Below are positions 51,833-59,734 of a stretch of DNA of 64,000 bases, piece by piece. The notes beneath the pieces were generated by a model that saw only the letters and a list, made by a program, of their open reading frames with translations, had not been told where the DNA came from and made no database searches. Source of the stretch: Betaproteobacteria bacterium (lineage in GTDB: Bacteria; Pseudomonadota; Gammaproteobacteria; Burkholderiales; Usitatibacteraceae); NCBI GenBank assembly GCA_016720855.1, contig JADKJU010000005.1, forward strand, positions 248,001-312,000, read 5' to 3'. Position 1 is the stretch's first letter. Each line of letters starts with the position of its first letter. Made by a program: the position numbers and the translations under genes.

Positions 51833-52900
51833 TCAGCGCAGGGTTCTTGCGAGCCAGACGGCCGCAGTGAGGACGACGACCGCGCCGCCCTGGTGGGCGG
51901 TGGCGATGCCGACCGGCACGGCCATCAGCAGCGTCGTGATGCCGAGCACGACCTGGAGCAGCGTGGCACCGGCCAGCGTGCCGGCGGCAAGACGCGATTC
52001 CTTGCTTGCGGTGCGCGAGGCGAACACCCGCCACGCGAGGATCCACGCACCCGCGAGGACGACGAGCGCGAGCGTGCGGTGCACGAACTGCACGGTGGCC
52101 ATGTTGTAGGCGAAATTGCGCCACCACGGCTCGATCAGCAGGATCTCGGGCGGAACCCAGTGGCCGTTCATGAGTGGCCAGGTGTTGTAGGCGAAGCCGG
52201 CGCGGATGCCGGCCACGAACCCGCCAGTGAGCGCCATCGCGAACACGACGACAGCGAAGGCGAGACCGGCGCGCCGCAGTGCGTCGGTCGCGCCCGACCG
52301 CGCCGGGCGCAGGATGCCATGCGCCACCCAGAACATGCACGCGTATATGAGCAGCGCCAGGCCCAGGTGTGCCGTGAGCCGGAACTGGCTCACCTGCGGA
52401 TCGTCCACCAGACCGCTCTTCACCATGTACCACCCCATCCCGCCCTGCAGCCCGCCCAGCAGCAGGATGCCCGCGAGCTTCCAGCCCAGGGGCCGGTCCA
52501 GCCGCCCGCGCAGCCAGAAGTAGAGGAAAGGCACGAAGAAGGCCACGCCGATGAGTCGCCCGAGCAGCCGATGGAAATACTCCCACCAGAAGATCGACTT
52601 GAACCCCTCGAGGCCCATGTCGTGGTTGCGCAGCCTGAACTCGGGCGTGAGCTTGTACTTGTCGAAGGTCTCGGCCCACTGCGCCTCGTTCAGGGGCGGG
52701 AGCGCGCCCACCAGGGGCTTCCACTCGACGATGGACAGGCCGGAATGGGTGAGGCGGGTCGCCCCGCCCACCACGACCATCGCAAAGACCAGGGCGCAGC
52801 AGGCCAGCAGCCAGAAAGCCACAGCCCGGCGGCCCTTGCCCGGGGTCGCGTAAGGGGAGGCCGCCGCCGCGGCGATCGGGAGGGCGTTCACGGGGTCCAT
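51833..52900 (-). CDS. ctaA: Heme A synthase (COX15/CtaA family)
   Basis: A 355-residue membrane protein with eight helices that hydroxylates heme O to heme A. Conserved blocks: VVVGGATRLTHSGLSIVEWKP, WWEYFHRLLGRLIGVAF, LTAHLGLALLIYA, FVHRTLALVVL and ATAHQGGAVVVLTA, each with the expected heme-ligand His. ATG 52900 (MDPVNALPIAAAA) is chosen; a much longer reading would cross the divergent promoter. It is divergent from the oxidase operon, with 151 bases between starts, and supplies its cofactor. Confidence 0.93.
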   Translation of the reverse strand: MDPVNALPIAAAAASPYATPGKGRRAVAFWLLACCALVFAMVVVGGATRLTHSGLSIVEWKPLVGALPPLNEAQWAETFDKYKLTPEFRLRNHDMGLEGFKSIFWWEYFHRLLGRLIGVAFFVPFLYFWLRGRLDRPLGWKLAGILLLGGLQGGMGWYMVKSGLVDDPQVSQFRLTAHLGLALLIYACMFWVAHGILRPARSGATDALRRAGLAFAVVVFAMALTGGFVAGIRAGFAYNTWPLMNGHWVPPEILLIEPWWRNFAYNMATVQFVHRTLALVVLAGAWILAWRVFASRTASKESRLAAGTLAGATLLQVVLGITTLLMAVPVGIATAHQGGAVVVLTAAVWLARTLR

Positions 52901-52953
52901 TTTAGGTGCCGGCTCCACTTCCGGCCATGTCCCGAAGGCCCAAAAAGGCTTTT

Positions 52954-52996
52954 CTTGAACCCGTTCAAGTTTTTCCGGCGCCCGGCTGCCTAGCAT
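52954..52996 (+). promoter_or_regulatory. Fnr/Dnr/NnrR-type box with class II promoter
   Basis: CTTGAA-CCCG-TTCAAG at 52954-52969 is a perfect inverted repeat and fits TTG-N8-CAA, the core of Fnr, Dnr and NnrR boxes. TAGCAT at 52991-52996 (four of six -10 positions) is centred exactly 32 bases from the box centre, which puts the box at -41.5 for a start site near 53003. The operon's first codon is 49 bases on, after an AGGAG. A Crp/Fnr-type gene lies at the far end of the cluster. Confidence 0.68.
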
Positions 52997-53051
52997 ACCC
53001 CCGGTGACGTGCCGAACCTCGCGGCCCGCGCCCATTCCAGGAGAAGTCCCC

Positions 53052-53237
53052 ATGAGCCAGGTACCCGCCACGCCCGGTGCGGCCGACGATGCCGACGTGC
53101 ACGACGAACCGATTCCGATGATGCAGCAACTCATCGACAACCCGTTCCTGCTCCTGTTCCTCGGGGTCGCGATGCCCACCGTCCTCTACATCGTCTGGGG
53201 CGTGATGGAAATCGTGGGCATCCCGCTCACCAAGTGA
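53052..53237 (+). CDS. Small single-helix membrane protein, oxidase accessory subunit
   Basis: A 61-residue protein with one transmembrane helix, NPFLLLFLGVAMPTVLYIVWGVMEIVGI, and a charged N-terminal tail facing out or in. AGGAG stands eight bases before ATG 53052. It is the first gene of the operon, 28 bases before the CuA subunit. Its position and size recall the small subunit IIa of B-type ba3 oxidases, but I see no sequence match that would prove it. Confidence 0.65.
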   Translation: MSQVPATPGAADDADVHDEPIPMMQQLIDNPFLLLFLGVAMPTVLYIVWGVMEIVGIPLTK

Positions 53238-53265
53238 CCGCCGCGACCACCCCGGAGAAGACCCC

Positions 53266-53820
53266 ATGAGCGCCATCCAATCCCCGCCCCAGAGAGTCTG
53301 GTGGAAGCAACCCCTCGACCGAGTCGAAGGCACCTGGATCGTCATCGCCTTCGTGTGGTGCATGGTCATGTTCTTCATGATGCCGTACTGGCACGTCTAC
53401 GGTAAGCAGAACCTCTCCAACGAGGCCTACCGCTCCACGCCCGAGGCGTTCCTCGCCAAGGCGCAGGCGATGGTGGACAAGCACACCGTGCGCACCGTCA
53501 CGGAGCAGAACATTCCCGTCGTGCACCCCGTGCCGGGCGCCGACGTCTATCTCGTGGCGCGCCTGTGGCAGTGGTGGCCGGTGCTGGAACTCGAGGAAGG
53601 CCAGACCTACCGCCTGCACATCATGTCCACCGACTGGCTGCACGGCTTCTCCCTGCAGCCCGAGAACATCAACATCCAGGTGCATCCCGGCTACGAGCAC
53701 GTCGTGACCATGACGCCCACCAAGGAAGGCACCTACTCGATCATCTGCAACGAGTACTGCGGCATCAACCACCACACGATGGCGAGCAAGCTCTACGTCG
53801 TCAAACCGAAGAAGCAGTAG
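53266..53820 (+). CDS. CuA subunit II of a heme-copper oxidase/NO reductase (NorS-like)
   Basis: A 184-residue membrane-anchored protein with one N-terminal helix (GTWIVIAFVWCMVMFFMMPYW) and a periplasmic cupredoxin domain. All CuA ligands are present: His126 (STDWLHGFSL), Cys161 and Cys165, His169 and Met172 (CNEYCGINHHTM). Short length and single anchor fit B-type (ba3) oxidases and the sNOR group (NorS of ammonia oxidisers). It takes electrons from cytochrome c or cupredoxin and passes them to subunit I, encoded 10 bases on. Confidence 0.88.
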   Translation: MSAIQSPPQRVWWKQPLDRVEGTWIVIAFVWCMVMFFMMPYWHVYGKQNLSNEAYRSTPEAFLAKAQAMVDKHTVRTVTEQNIPVVHPVPGADVYLVARLWQWWPVLELEEGQTYRLHIMSTDWLHGFSLQPENINIQVHPGYEHVVTMTPTKEGTYSIICNEYCGINHHTMASKLYVVKPKKQ

Positions 53821-53830
53821 GGAGATCGCC

Positions 53831-55561
53831 ATGGCCGTCAATCGCAATTTCCGCACCTGCCCGTCCACCGGACTCGTCTACCACGAGCCCGCCGAGGCGC
53901 TCATCCGCTGGAACGCCGTCGCCGGCGTCGTCTCGCTCCTCGTGGGCGGCGTCCTGGCCCTGCTGGTCACGCTCACGCGCTGGCCGGCGGTGAGGCTCCT
54001 GCCGCCCGACTGGTTCTACCTCGTGCTCACCGCGCATGGCCTGGACATGCTGGTGTTCTGGATCATCTTCTTCGAGATCGCGGTGCTCTACTTCGCCGCC
54101 TCGACGCTGCTCAAGTGCCGCCTGGCGACGCCGAAGGTGGCCTGGGTGGCCTTCTGGCTGATGATCGTGGGCGCGATCACGAACAACGTCGCCGTGTTCA
54201 AGGGCGATTCCAGCGTCATGTTCACGTCCTACGTGCCGATGGGGGCTCACCCGCTCTTCTACCTCGGGCTCATCCTCTTCGCCGTGGGCGCGCTCGTCGC
54301 CTGCTTCGTGTTCTTCGGCACGCTCGTCGTGGGCAAGTCGGAGAAGACCTACAACGGCTCGATCCCGCTGGTGACCTTCGGCGCCGTGACCGCGGCGATC
54401 ATCGCGGTATTCACCATCGCCGCGGGCGCCATCATCCTGATACCGACCTTCATGTGGTCCGTGGGGCTGGTCTCGCACATCGACTCCCTCATGTACCGCA
54501 CGGTCTGGTGGGCGTTCGGGCACTCCTCGCAGCAGATCAACGTCGCCGCGCACGTGTCCGTGTGGTACGCGATCGCCGCCATCGTCTTCGGCGCCAAGCC
54601 GATGAGCGAGAAGGTGAGCCGCACGGCCTTCGTGCTCTACATCCTGTTCCTGCAGCTCGCGAGCGCGCACCACCTGCTCGCCGACCCGGGCCTCACCTCC
54701 AACTGGAAGATCTTCAACACCAGCTACGCGATGTACCTCGCCGTGCTCGCCTCCATGGTGCACGGCCTCACGGTGCCGGGCGCGATCGAGGTGGCGCAGC
54801 GCGAGAAGGGCTTCAACAAGGGCCTTTTCGAGTGGCTGAGGAAGGCCCCGTGGGGCAATCCCAGCTTCTCGGGCATGTTCATGTCGCTCGTGGGCTTCGG
54901 CTTCCTGGGCGGGATCTCGGGCGTCATGATGGGCACCGAGCAGTTGAACCTCATCATCCACAACACGATCTACGTGCCGGGCCACTTCCACGCGACGGTG
55001 GTCGTGGGAACCACGCTCGCCTTCATGGCGCTCACGTACTTCCTGATCCCGACCCTTTTCCGGCGCGAACTGATGTTCCCGGCGATGGCCAAGTGGCAGA
55101 CCTACGTCTATGGCCTGGGCATGATGGGATTCTCGGTCTTCATGATGGGCGCCGGAACGCTCGGCGTGCCGCGCCGCCATTGGGACATGGCCTTTTCCGG
55201 CGCGGTCCTGCCGCACGAGTTCCCCGGCACGGCCTATCTCATGATGGGCCTCATGGCGGTCTCGGGCATCCTCGCGACCGTGGGCGGCGCGATGTTCCTC
55301 ATCAACACGGTGGGGTCGGTGTTCCTCGGCAAGAAGATCCAGACGCCGGGCTTCGCCCGCGTGTCGGTGAAGGATGGCATGGCCCCGGCGCCGACGCCGG
55401 AATTCGCGGCGCCCGCAGTCCCCGCGGTGCACGGCTCCATCGGCATCGGCGGTTTCGTGGCGCCGGGCACCTTCGTGCTGGCGATGGTGTTCCTCACGTC
55501 TTTCATCCTCTACTACTTCGTGAACTGGAAGTACCTGTCGACCGTCTGGCCGCTGAAGTAG
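53831..55561 (+). CDS. Heme-copper oxidase subunit I lacking the cross-linked tyrosine (sNOR/NorY-like)
   Basis: A 576-residue protein with about 13 helices. Heme and copper ligands can be placed: His69 (LTAHGLDMLVFW), CuB His231 (WWAFGHSSQQIN), His280-281 (LASAHHLLADPG), and His385/His387 (VPGHFHATVVVG). In oxygen-reducing A and B oxidases the CuB histidine is followed four residues later by the Tyr that cross-links to it; here that position is Gln235. Loss of this Tyr is the hallmark of NO-reductase-type families, among them sNOR (norY). Context fits: CuA subunit upstream and senC downstream, as in norSY-senC. Function as NO reductase is an inference; a divergent oxidase remains possible. 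Confidence 0.82.
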   Translation: MAVNRNFRTCPSTGLVYHEPAEALIRWNAVAGVVSLLVGGVLALLVTLTRWPAVRLLPPDWFYLVLTAHGLDMLVFWIIFFEIAVLYFAASTLLKCRLATPKVAWVAFWLMIVGAITNNVAVFKGDSSVMFTSYVPMGAHPLFYLGLILFAVGALVACFVFFGTLVVGKSEKTYNGSIPLVTFGAVTAAIIAVFTIAAGAIILIPTFMWSVGLVSHIDSLMYRTVWWAFGHSSQQINVAAHVSVWYAIAAIVFGAKPMSEKVSRTAFVLYILFLQLASAHHLLADPGLTSNWKIFNTSYAMYLAVLASMVHGLTVPGAIEVAQREKGFNKGLFEWLRKAPWGNPSFSGMFMSLVGFGFLGGISGVMMGTEQLNLIIHNTIYVPGHFHATVVVGTTLAFMALTYFLIPTLFRRELMFPAMAKWQTYVYGLGMMGFSVFMMGAGTLGVPRRHWDMAFSGAVLPHEFPGTAYLMMGLMAVSGILATVGGAMFLINTVGSVFLGKKIQTPGFARVSVKDGMAPAPTPEFAAPAVPAVHGSIGIGGFVAPGTFVLAMVFLTSFILYYFVNWKYLSTVWPLK

Positions 55562-55584
55562 GCTCGGGCGATCGGGAGACCTCC

Positions 55585-56454
55585 ATGAACAGCCGCGTGA
55601 AACTCTTCTTCGACCTGTTCAAGCTCCGCATCGGCTTCGCGATCGGGCTCACCGCCCTGGCGGGGGCCCTCGCGGTCCCCGGCCGGCAGGCAGGCGCTTG
55701 GCAGGTGGCGCTCCTGGTCGCGTGCGTCATCGCCGCTTCGGCGGCGGCAGGCGCGTTCAACCAGTACGTCGAGCGCGACCTCGATGCGCGCATGGGACGC
55801 ACGCGCGGCCGCGCCTTCGTCACCGGCCAGCTCAAGCACGGGCCGTTCTGGCTCGGCGTGATCGGCCTCATGCTGGCGCTTGCCGTGTGCGCTGCGGCGG
55901 TCGCCGTGAATGCCGTCGCCGCCCTGTTCGTGTTCCTGGGCGCCTTCTTCTACGGCGTCGTCTATACGGTCATCCTCAAGCGGCGCACGTGGATGAACAT
56001 CGTGATCGGGGGCCTCGCCGGCAGCTTCGCGGTGCTCGCCGGGGCGACCGCCGTCACCCCGGGCGAGATCGGCCCCGTGGCCGCCTCGCTCGCCTGGGTG
56101 CTGTTCCTCTGGACGCCGCCGCACTTCTGGAGCCTCGCCATCGCCTTCCAGGACGACTACCGCGCCGCGGGCGTGCCGATGCTTCCGGTGGTCGTGGGCG
56201 AGGCCCGCGCGGCCCGGGTCGTGCTCGGCGGCACCGTCGTGCTCGTCGCCTCATCCTTCCTGCCGCTCCTCTTCGGCCTGGGCACCCTCTATGCGGCCGG
56301 CGCGATCGCCGGCGGACTCCTGTTCCTGCGCGGGGCCGCGCGCCTTGCGGCCGATCCTTCCCGCACCACGGCGATGGGGAGCTTCCATGCCTCCCTCGCC
56401 CAGCTCTCGCTCCTGCTCATCGGCGTGATCGCGGACGCGGCCTGGCGGGCCTAG
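55585..56454 (+). CDS. ctaB: Protoheme IX farnesyltransferase (CtaB/CyoE)
   Basis: A 289-residue UbiA-family prenyltransferase that makes heme O from heme B. The first Asp-rich motif is NQYVERDLDARMGRTRGR and the second FQDDYRAAGVPMLP; WTPPHFWSLAI is also typical. ATG 55585 gives MNSRVKLFFDLFKLRIGF. Nine helices are expected. It and ctaA provide heme O/A to the enzyme encoded just upstream, so the terminal enzyme probably contains heme O or A. Confidence 0.93.
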   Translation: MNSRVKLFFDLFKLRIGFAIGLTALAGALAVPGRQAGAWQVALLVACVIAASAAAGAFNQYVERDLDARMGRTRGRAFVTGQLKHGPFWLGVIGLMLALAVCAAAVAVNAVAALFVFLGAFFYGVVYTVILKRRTWMNIVIGGLAGSFAVLAGATAVTPGEIGPVAASLAWVLFLWTPPHFWSLAIAFQDDYRAAGVPMLPVVVGEARAARVVLGGTVVLVASSFLPLLFGLGTLYAAGAIAGGLLFLRGAARLAADPSRTTAMGSFHASLAQLSLLLIGVIADAAWRA

Positions 56455-56459
56455 CCCGC

Positions 56460-57293
56460 ATGGGTACCGGTTGCCGAACGCGCTGGCTGCAGACGGCGGC
56501 CGCGTTCGCCTTCGGGGTCGTCCTCGGGACCGCGCAGGCGCGTGCGGAATCCGGGGGCGCCGCCCTGGATGCGAACGCGACCCTCGAACGCAGCCAGCGC
56601 GCCCTCGGCAACCCGGTGGGCGACTACGCGTTCAAGGCGGCCGACGGCAAGCCGGTGCGGCTTTCGCAGTTCCGCGGCCGCCCGCTCCTCGTCAACTTCG
56701 TGTACACGGCCTGCTCGCAGGTCTGCCCGACCACCACGCGATTTCTCGCGGGTGCGGTCGCCGAAGCCGATCGCATGCTCGGCCCCGGCCGCTATGCCGT
56801 GGCCACGATCGGCTTCAACTATCCCTATGACACGCCGGAGGCGATGCGCGCCTTCGCCCGCGCGCAGGGCATCGATCGCCGCGACTGGGTCTTCCTGAGC
56901 CCCGAGGCCGGGGTGGTGGAAAGCATCACCCGCGACCTCGGGTTCAGCTTTGCCGCTTCCTCCGGCGGCTTCGACCATCTCACGCAAGTCACGCTCATCG
57001 ACGAGGAAGGCCGCGTGGCCGCGCAGGTGTATGGCGAGAGCTTCGAGGTGCCGATGCTCGTGGGCCCGCTCAAGGCCCTGCTCACCAATGCTCCCCTGCC
57101 GCAATTCTCCGTCGCCAATCTCCTCGAGCGCGTTCGATTGCTGTGCACCGTGTATGATCCTCGAAGCGGGCGCTATCGCCTGGACTACAGCATCGTGCTC
57201 GAGATTCTCATCGGCGCGTCCATCGTGCTCGCCACGTTCTTCTTCCTGTTCCGCGAATGGCAACGGCACCGGCGCCGGTTGCGCGCGGGCTGA
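56460..57293 (+). CDS. SCO1/SenC/PrrC-family copper chaperone with C-terminal anchor
   Basis: A 277-residue thioredoxin-fold protein. Copper ligands: Cys85 and Cys89 in VYTACSQVCPTTT and His173 in GGFDHLTQVTLID. It has an N-terminal signal (FAFGVVLGTAQARA) and, unusually, a C-terminal helix YSIVLEILIGASIVLATFFFLF. It inserts copper into the CuA site. senC follows norSY in known sNOR gene clusters, which supports the reading of the subunits upstream. It starts 6 bases after ctaB. Confidence 0.9.
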   Translation: MGTGCRTRWLQTAAAFAFGVVLGTAQARAESGGAALDANATLERSQRALGNPVGDYAFKAADGKPVRLSQFRGRPLLVNFVYTACSQVCPTTTRFLAGAVAEADRMLGPGRYAVATIGFNYPYDTPEAMRAFARAQGIDRRDWVFLSPEAGVVESITRDLGFSFAASSGGFDHLTQVTLIDEEGRVAAQVYGESFEVPMLVGPLKALLTNAPLPQFSVANLLERVRLLCTVYDPRSGRYRLDYSIVLEILIGASIVLATFFFLFREWQRHRRRLRAG

Positions 57294-57297
57294 TGCC

Positions 57298-59235
57298 ATG
57301 CTCGCCCTCCTGCAAAGGCTCCTGCAGCGGCTCTTCCTCGGCGCGGAAAGGATCGCCAACGCCATCTTCGGGGAACGCCTCAATCCGCTCTACCACCTCG
57401 GGGCGATCAGCTACTACCTGTTCTGGGTCGTGCTCGCGAGCGGGCTCTACCTCTACGCCTTCTTCGACACGAGCGTGACCGGCGCCTACGCTTCCGTCGA
57501 GCGCCTCACCCACGACCAGCGATGGATCGGCGGGATCCTCAGGAGCCTGCACCGCTACGCCTCCGACGGCATGGTGCTCACCATGGTGCTGCACCTGACG
57601 CGCCACTTCGCCTTCGACCGGCACCGCGGCTTCCGCTGGTTCTCGTGGGTGAGCGGCGTGATCCTGCTCTGGCTCGTGTACGCCTCGGGCATCAACGGCT
57701 ACATGCTGCCCTGGGACCAGCTCGCGCAGTTCACCGTGACCGCCACCGCCGAGTGGTTCGACGCGCTGCCGGTGTTCAACGGCCTGCTCATGCGCAATTT
57801 CCTGAGCGCCGACAGCGTGAACGACCGGTTCTTCTCCCTGCTCTCGTTCCTGCACATCGGCCTGCCGCTGGGCGTGCTGGCGCTCCTGTGGATCCACACG
57901 CACCGCGTGCCGCAGGCGAAGACGCTGCCGCCCAACCCGCTCATGGTCGCGCTCGGCGCGGCGATGATCGCGCTCTCCGTCGTGAAGCCGGCGCTGAGCC
58001 AGCTGCCCGCCGACCTCGCGACGACGGCGTCCTCGATCGAGTTCGACTGGTTCTACCTGCCTACCTACGCCCTCATCTACCGCTGGACGCCCGGCGCCGT
58101 CTGGGCGCTCGTCGTCCCCCTCACGATTCTCGCCGTGCTGGCACCGTGGCTGCCGCCGAAGTTCGGGCGGCGCGCCATTCGCGCGTTCCACGTGCTGGCC
58201 CATCCCGACAATCGCATCGTCCCGGTGAAGGAGGACGAGTCGATCCTCGACGCCTGCCTGCGCGAAGGGCTTCCCATGCCCTTCGATTGCCGCAACGGCG
58301 GCTGCGGCGTTTGCAAGTGCACGGTGCTGCACGGGGAGGTGGAATTGGGCGCCTACCAGGAAAGTGCCCTGTCCACCGCGGACCGCGAGGCCGGCCGCGT
58401 GCTCTCCTGCGTGGCGAAGCCCCTTTCCGATGTCGAGATCGAATACGAACCCACGGACGAATCCGCGCGTCCCGTCACCCTGCATGACGCGCGAGTGGTC
58501 TCCATGGACCTGCTCGCGCCGGACGTCATGCGCGTTCGCCTCGAGGTCGAAGGGGGAGCGAGGATCCCCTTCTACGCCGGCCAGTACATCAACATCCTGC
58601 TGGACGACGGCCAGAAGCGCGCCTTCTCGTTCGCCACCCCTCCGCACGAGCCCGGCCCGATCGAGCTGCACATCCGCCGCATCGAAGGCGGGCGATTCAC
58701 CACGCACGTCTTCACCGCCATGAAGGTCGGCGATCATATTCGCTTCGAGGGACCGGTGGGCTCCTTCTTCCTGCGCGAGGACGGGGACAAGCCCGTCATC
58801 TTCGTGGCCGGGGCCACCGGATTCGCACCCGTGAAGAGCATGGTGGAGCACGCGCTGCATGCCGGCGTGACCCGGCCCATGGTGCTCTACTGGGGCACGC
58901 GCAACCTCGCCGACATGTACCTTCGCGAACTTCCCGAGCGCTGGGCGAAGGAGCATGCGAACTTCCGCTTCGTTCCCGTGCTCTCCGATGCGGTGCCCGG
59001 CGACGGCTGGGAGGGCAGGAAGGGCCTTGTCCACGAGGCGATCCTCGCCGACTATCCCGACCTCGGGGGGCATCGCATCTACGCCTGCGGCTCGGTGAAG
59101 ATGGTCGAGGCCGCGCAACCTGCGTTCGCCAAGCAGGGGCTCTCGCCCGACGACTGCTTTTCCGATGCGTTCAAGCTCGCACCGCGCATCCATTCGAAGG
59201 ACGCCGATCTCGTGCGCCTGGGGGGGCGCCCATGA
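57298..59235 (+). CDS. Cytochrome b - [2Fe-2S] ferredoxin - FNR triple fusion
   Basis: A 645-residue protein of three parts. Residues 30-290 form a b6-type cytochrome b with four ligand histidines: His85 and His99, His186 and His200, each pair 13 residues apart, and GINGYMLPWDQLAQ. Residues 297-388 are a plant-type ferredoxin, with Cys331-x4-Cys336-x2-Cys339 and Cys371. Residues from 392 on are a ferredoxin reductase domain: RAFSFATPP for FAD, VAGATGFAPVKSMVEHAL and IYACGSVKMVEAA for NAD(P), and C-terminal DCFSDAF. It could move electrons from NAD(P)H to heme b and quinone. Such a fusion with cytochrome b is not one I know. Confidence 0.85.
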   Translation: MLALLQRLLQRLFLGAERIANAIFGERLNPLYHLGAISYYLFWVVLASGLYLYAFFDTSVTGAYASVERLTHDQRWIGGILRSLHRYASDGMVLTMVLHLTRHFAFDRHRGFRWFSWVSGVILLWLVYASGINGYMLPWDQLAQFTVTATAEWFDALPVFNGLLMRNFLSADSVNDRFFSLLSFLHIGLPLGVLALLWIHTHRVPQAKTLPPNPLMVALGAAMIALSVVKPALSQLPADLATTASSIEFDWFYLPTYALIYRWTPGAVWALVVPLTILAVLAPWLPPKFGRRAIRAFHVLAHPDNRIVPVKEDESILDACLREGLPMPFDCRNGGCGVCKCTVLHGEVELGAYQESALSTADREAGRVLSCVAKPLSDVEIEYEPTDESARPVTLHDARVVSMDLLAPDVMRVRLEVEGGARIPFYAGQYINILLDDGQKRAFSFATPPHEPGPIELHIRRIEGGRFTTHVFTAMKVGDHIRFEGPVGSFFLREDGDKPVIFVAGATGFAPVKSMVEHALHAGVTRPMVLYWGTRNLADMYLRELPERWAKEHANFRFVPVLSDAVPGDGWEGRKGLVHEAILADYPDLGGHRIYACGSVKMVEAAQPAFAKQGLSPDDCFSDAFKLAPRIHSKDADLVRLGGRP

Positions 59236-59732
59236 ACCGCCCGCTGCGCTACCTCCTGCAGGGCCTCCTCTATGGCGCCTTCGCGGCCACCCTGGGCTAT
59301 TTCTCGACCTCGCCGGCGTTCGAGCCGCTTCCCCCGGGCCACGCGCTCATCCGCCTGTCGCTCAACCACGCCGGACAACGCAAGGTGGCCTGCCGCACGC
59401 GCACGCCCGAGGAACTCGCGAAACTGGCGCCCAACATGCGGGCAGCGGAAGACTGCTCGCGCGAGCGCGCGCCCGTGCTGGTGAAAGTGGAGCTCAATGG
59501 CAAGTCCGTGGCCGACATCGTCGCGGCGCCGACGGGCCTGTCGCGCGACGGCGCGTCGGTGGCCTACCGGCGCATACCCGTCGTCGCGGGCACGTACCTC
59601 GTGAAGGTGAGCATCGCGGACAACGCGGCGGGACTTTTCGACCGCGTGCGTGAGGAGGAAGTGCGTCTCGAGCCGGGCCGCGTGCTGGTGATCGACTTCG
59701 AACCCGGCAAGGGCGGGATCGTGTTGCGCTAG
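59232..59732 (+). CDS. Uncharacterised membrane-anchored protein of the respiratory cluster
   Basis: A 166-residue protein with one N-terminal helix (YLLQGLLYGAFAATLGYFS) and a periplasmic domain with FEPLPPGHALIRLSLNHAGQRKVACRTRTPEELAKLAPNMRAAEDCSRERAPVLVKVELNGKSV and YRRIPVVAGTYLVKVSIADN, a beta-rich domain with two cysteines. It is translationally coupled to the preceding gene (ATGA) and two bases from the next. I do not recognise a family; co-transcription suggests a structural or assembly role for the cytochrome b proteins on both sides. Confidence 0.72.
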   Translation: MNRPLRYLLQGLLYGAFAATLGYFSTSPAFEPLPPGHALIRLSLNHAGQRKVACRTRTPEELAKLAPNMRAAEDCSRERAPVLVKVELNGKSVADIVAAPTGLSRDGASVAYRRIPVVAGTYLVKVSIADNAAGLFDRVREEEVRLEPGRVLVIDFEPGKGGIVLR

Positions 59733-59734
59733 CC

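Noticed and set aside
52901..53179. N-terminal extension of ctaA by 93 residues
   Set aside because: It would read through the divergent promoter, the Fnr-type box and the start of the small subunit gene; ATG 52900 gives a normal heme A synthase.
57208..59193. Minus-strand frame of 661 codons
   Set aside because: Antisense shadow of the cytochrome b-ferredoxin-FNR gene.
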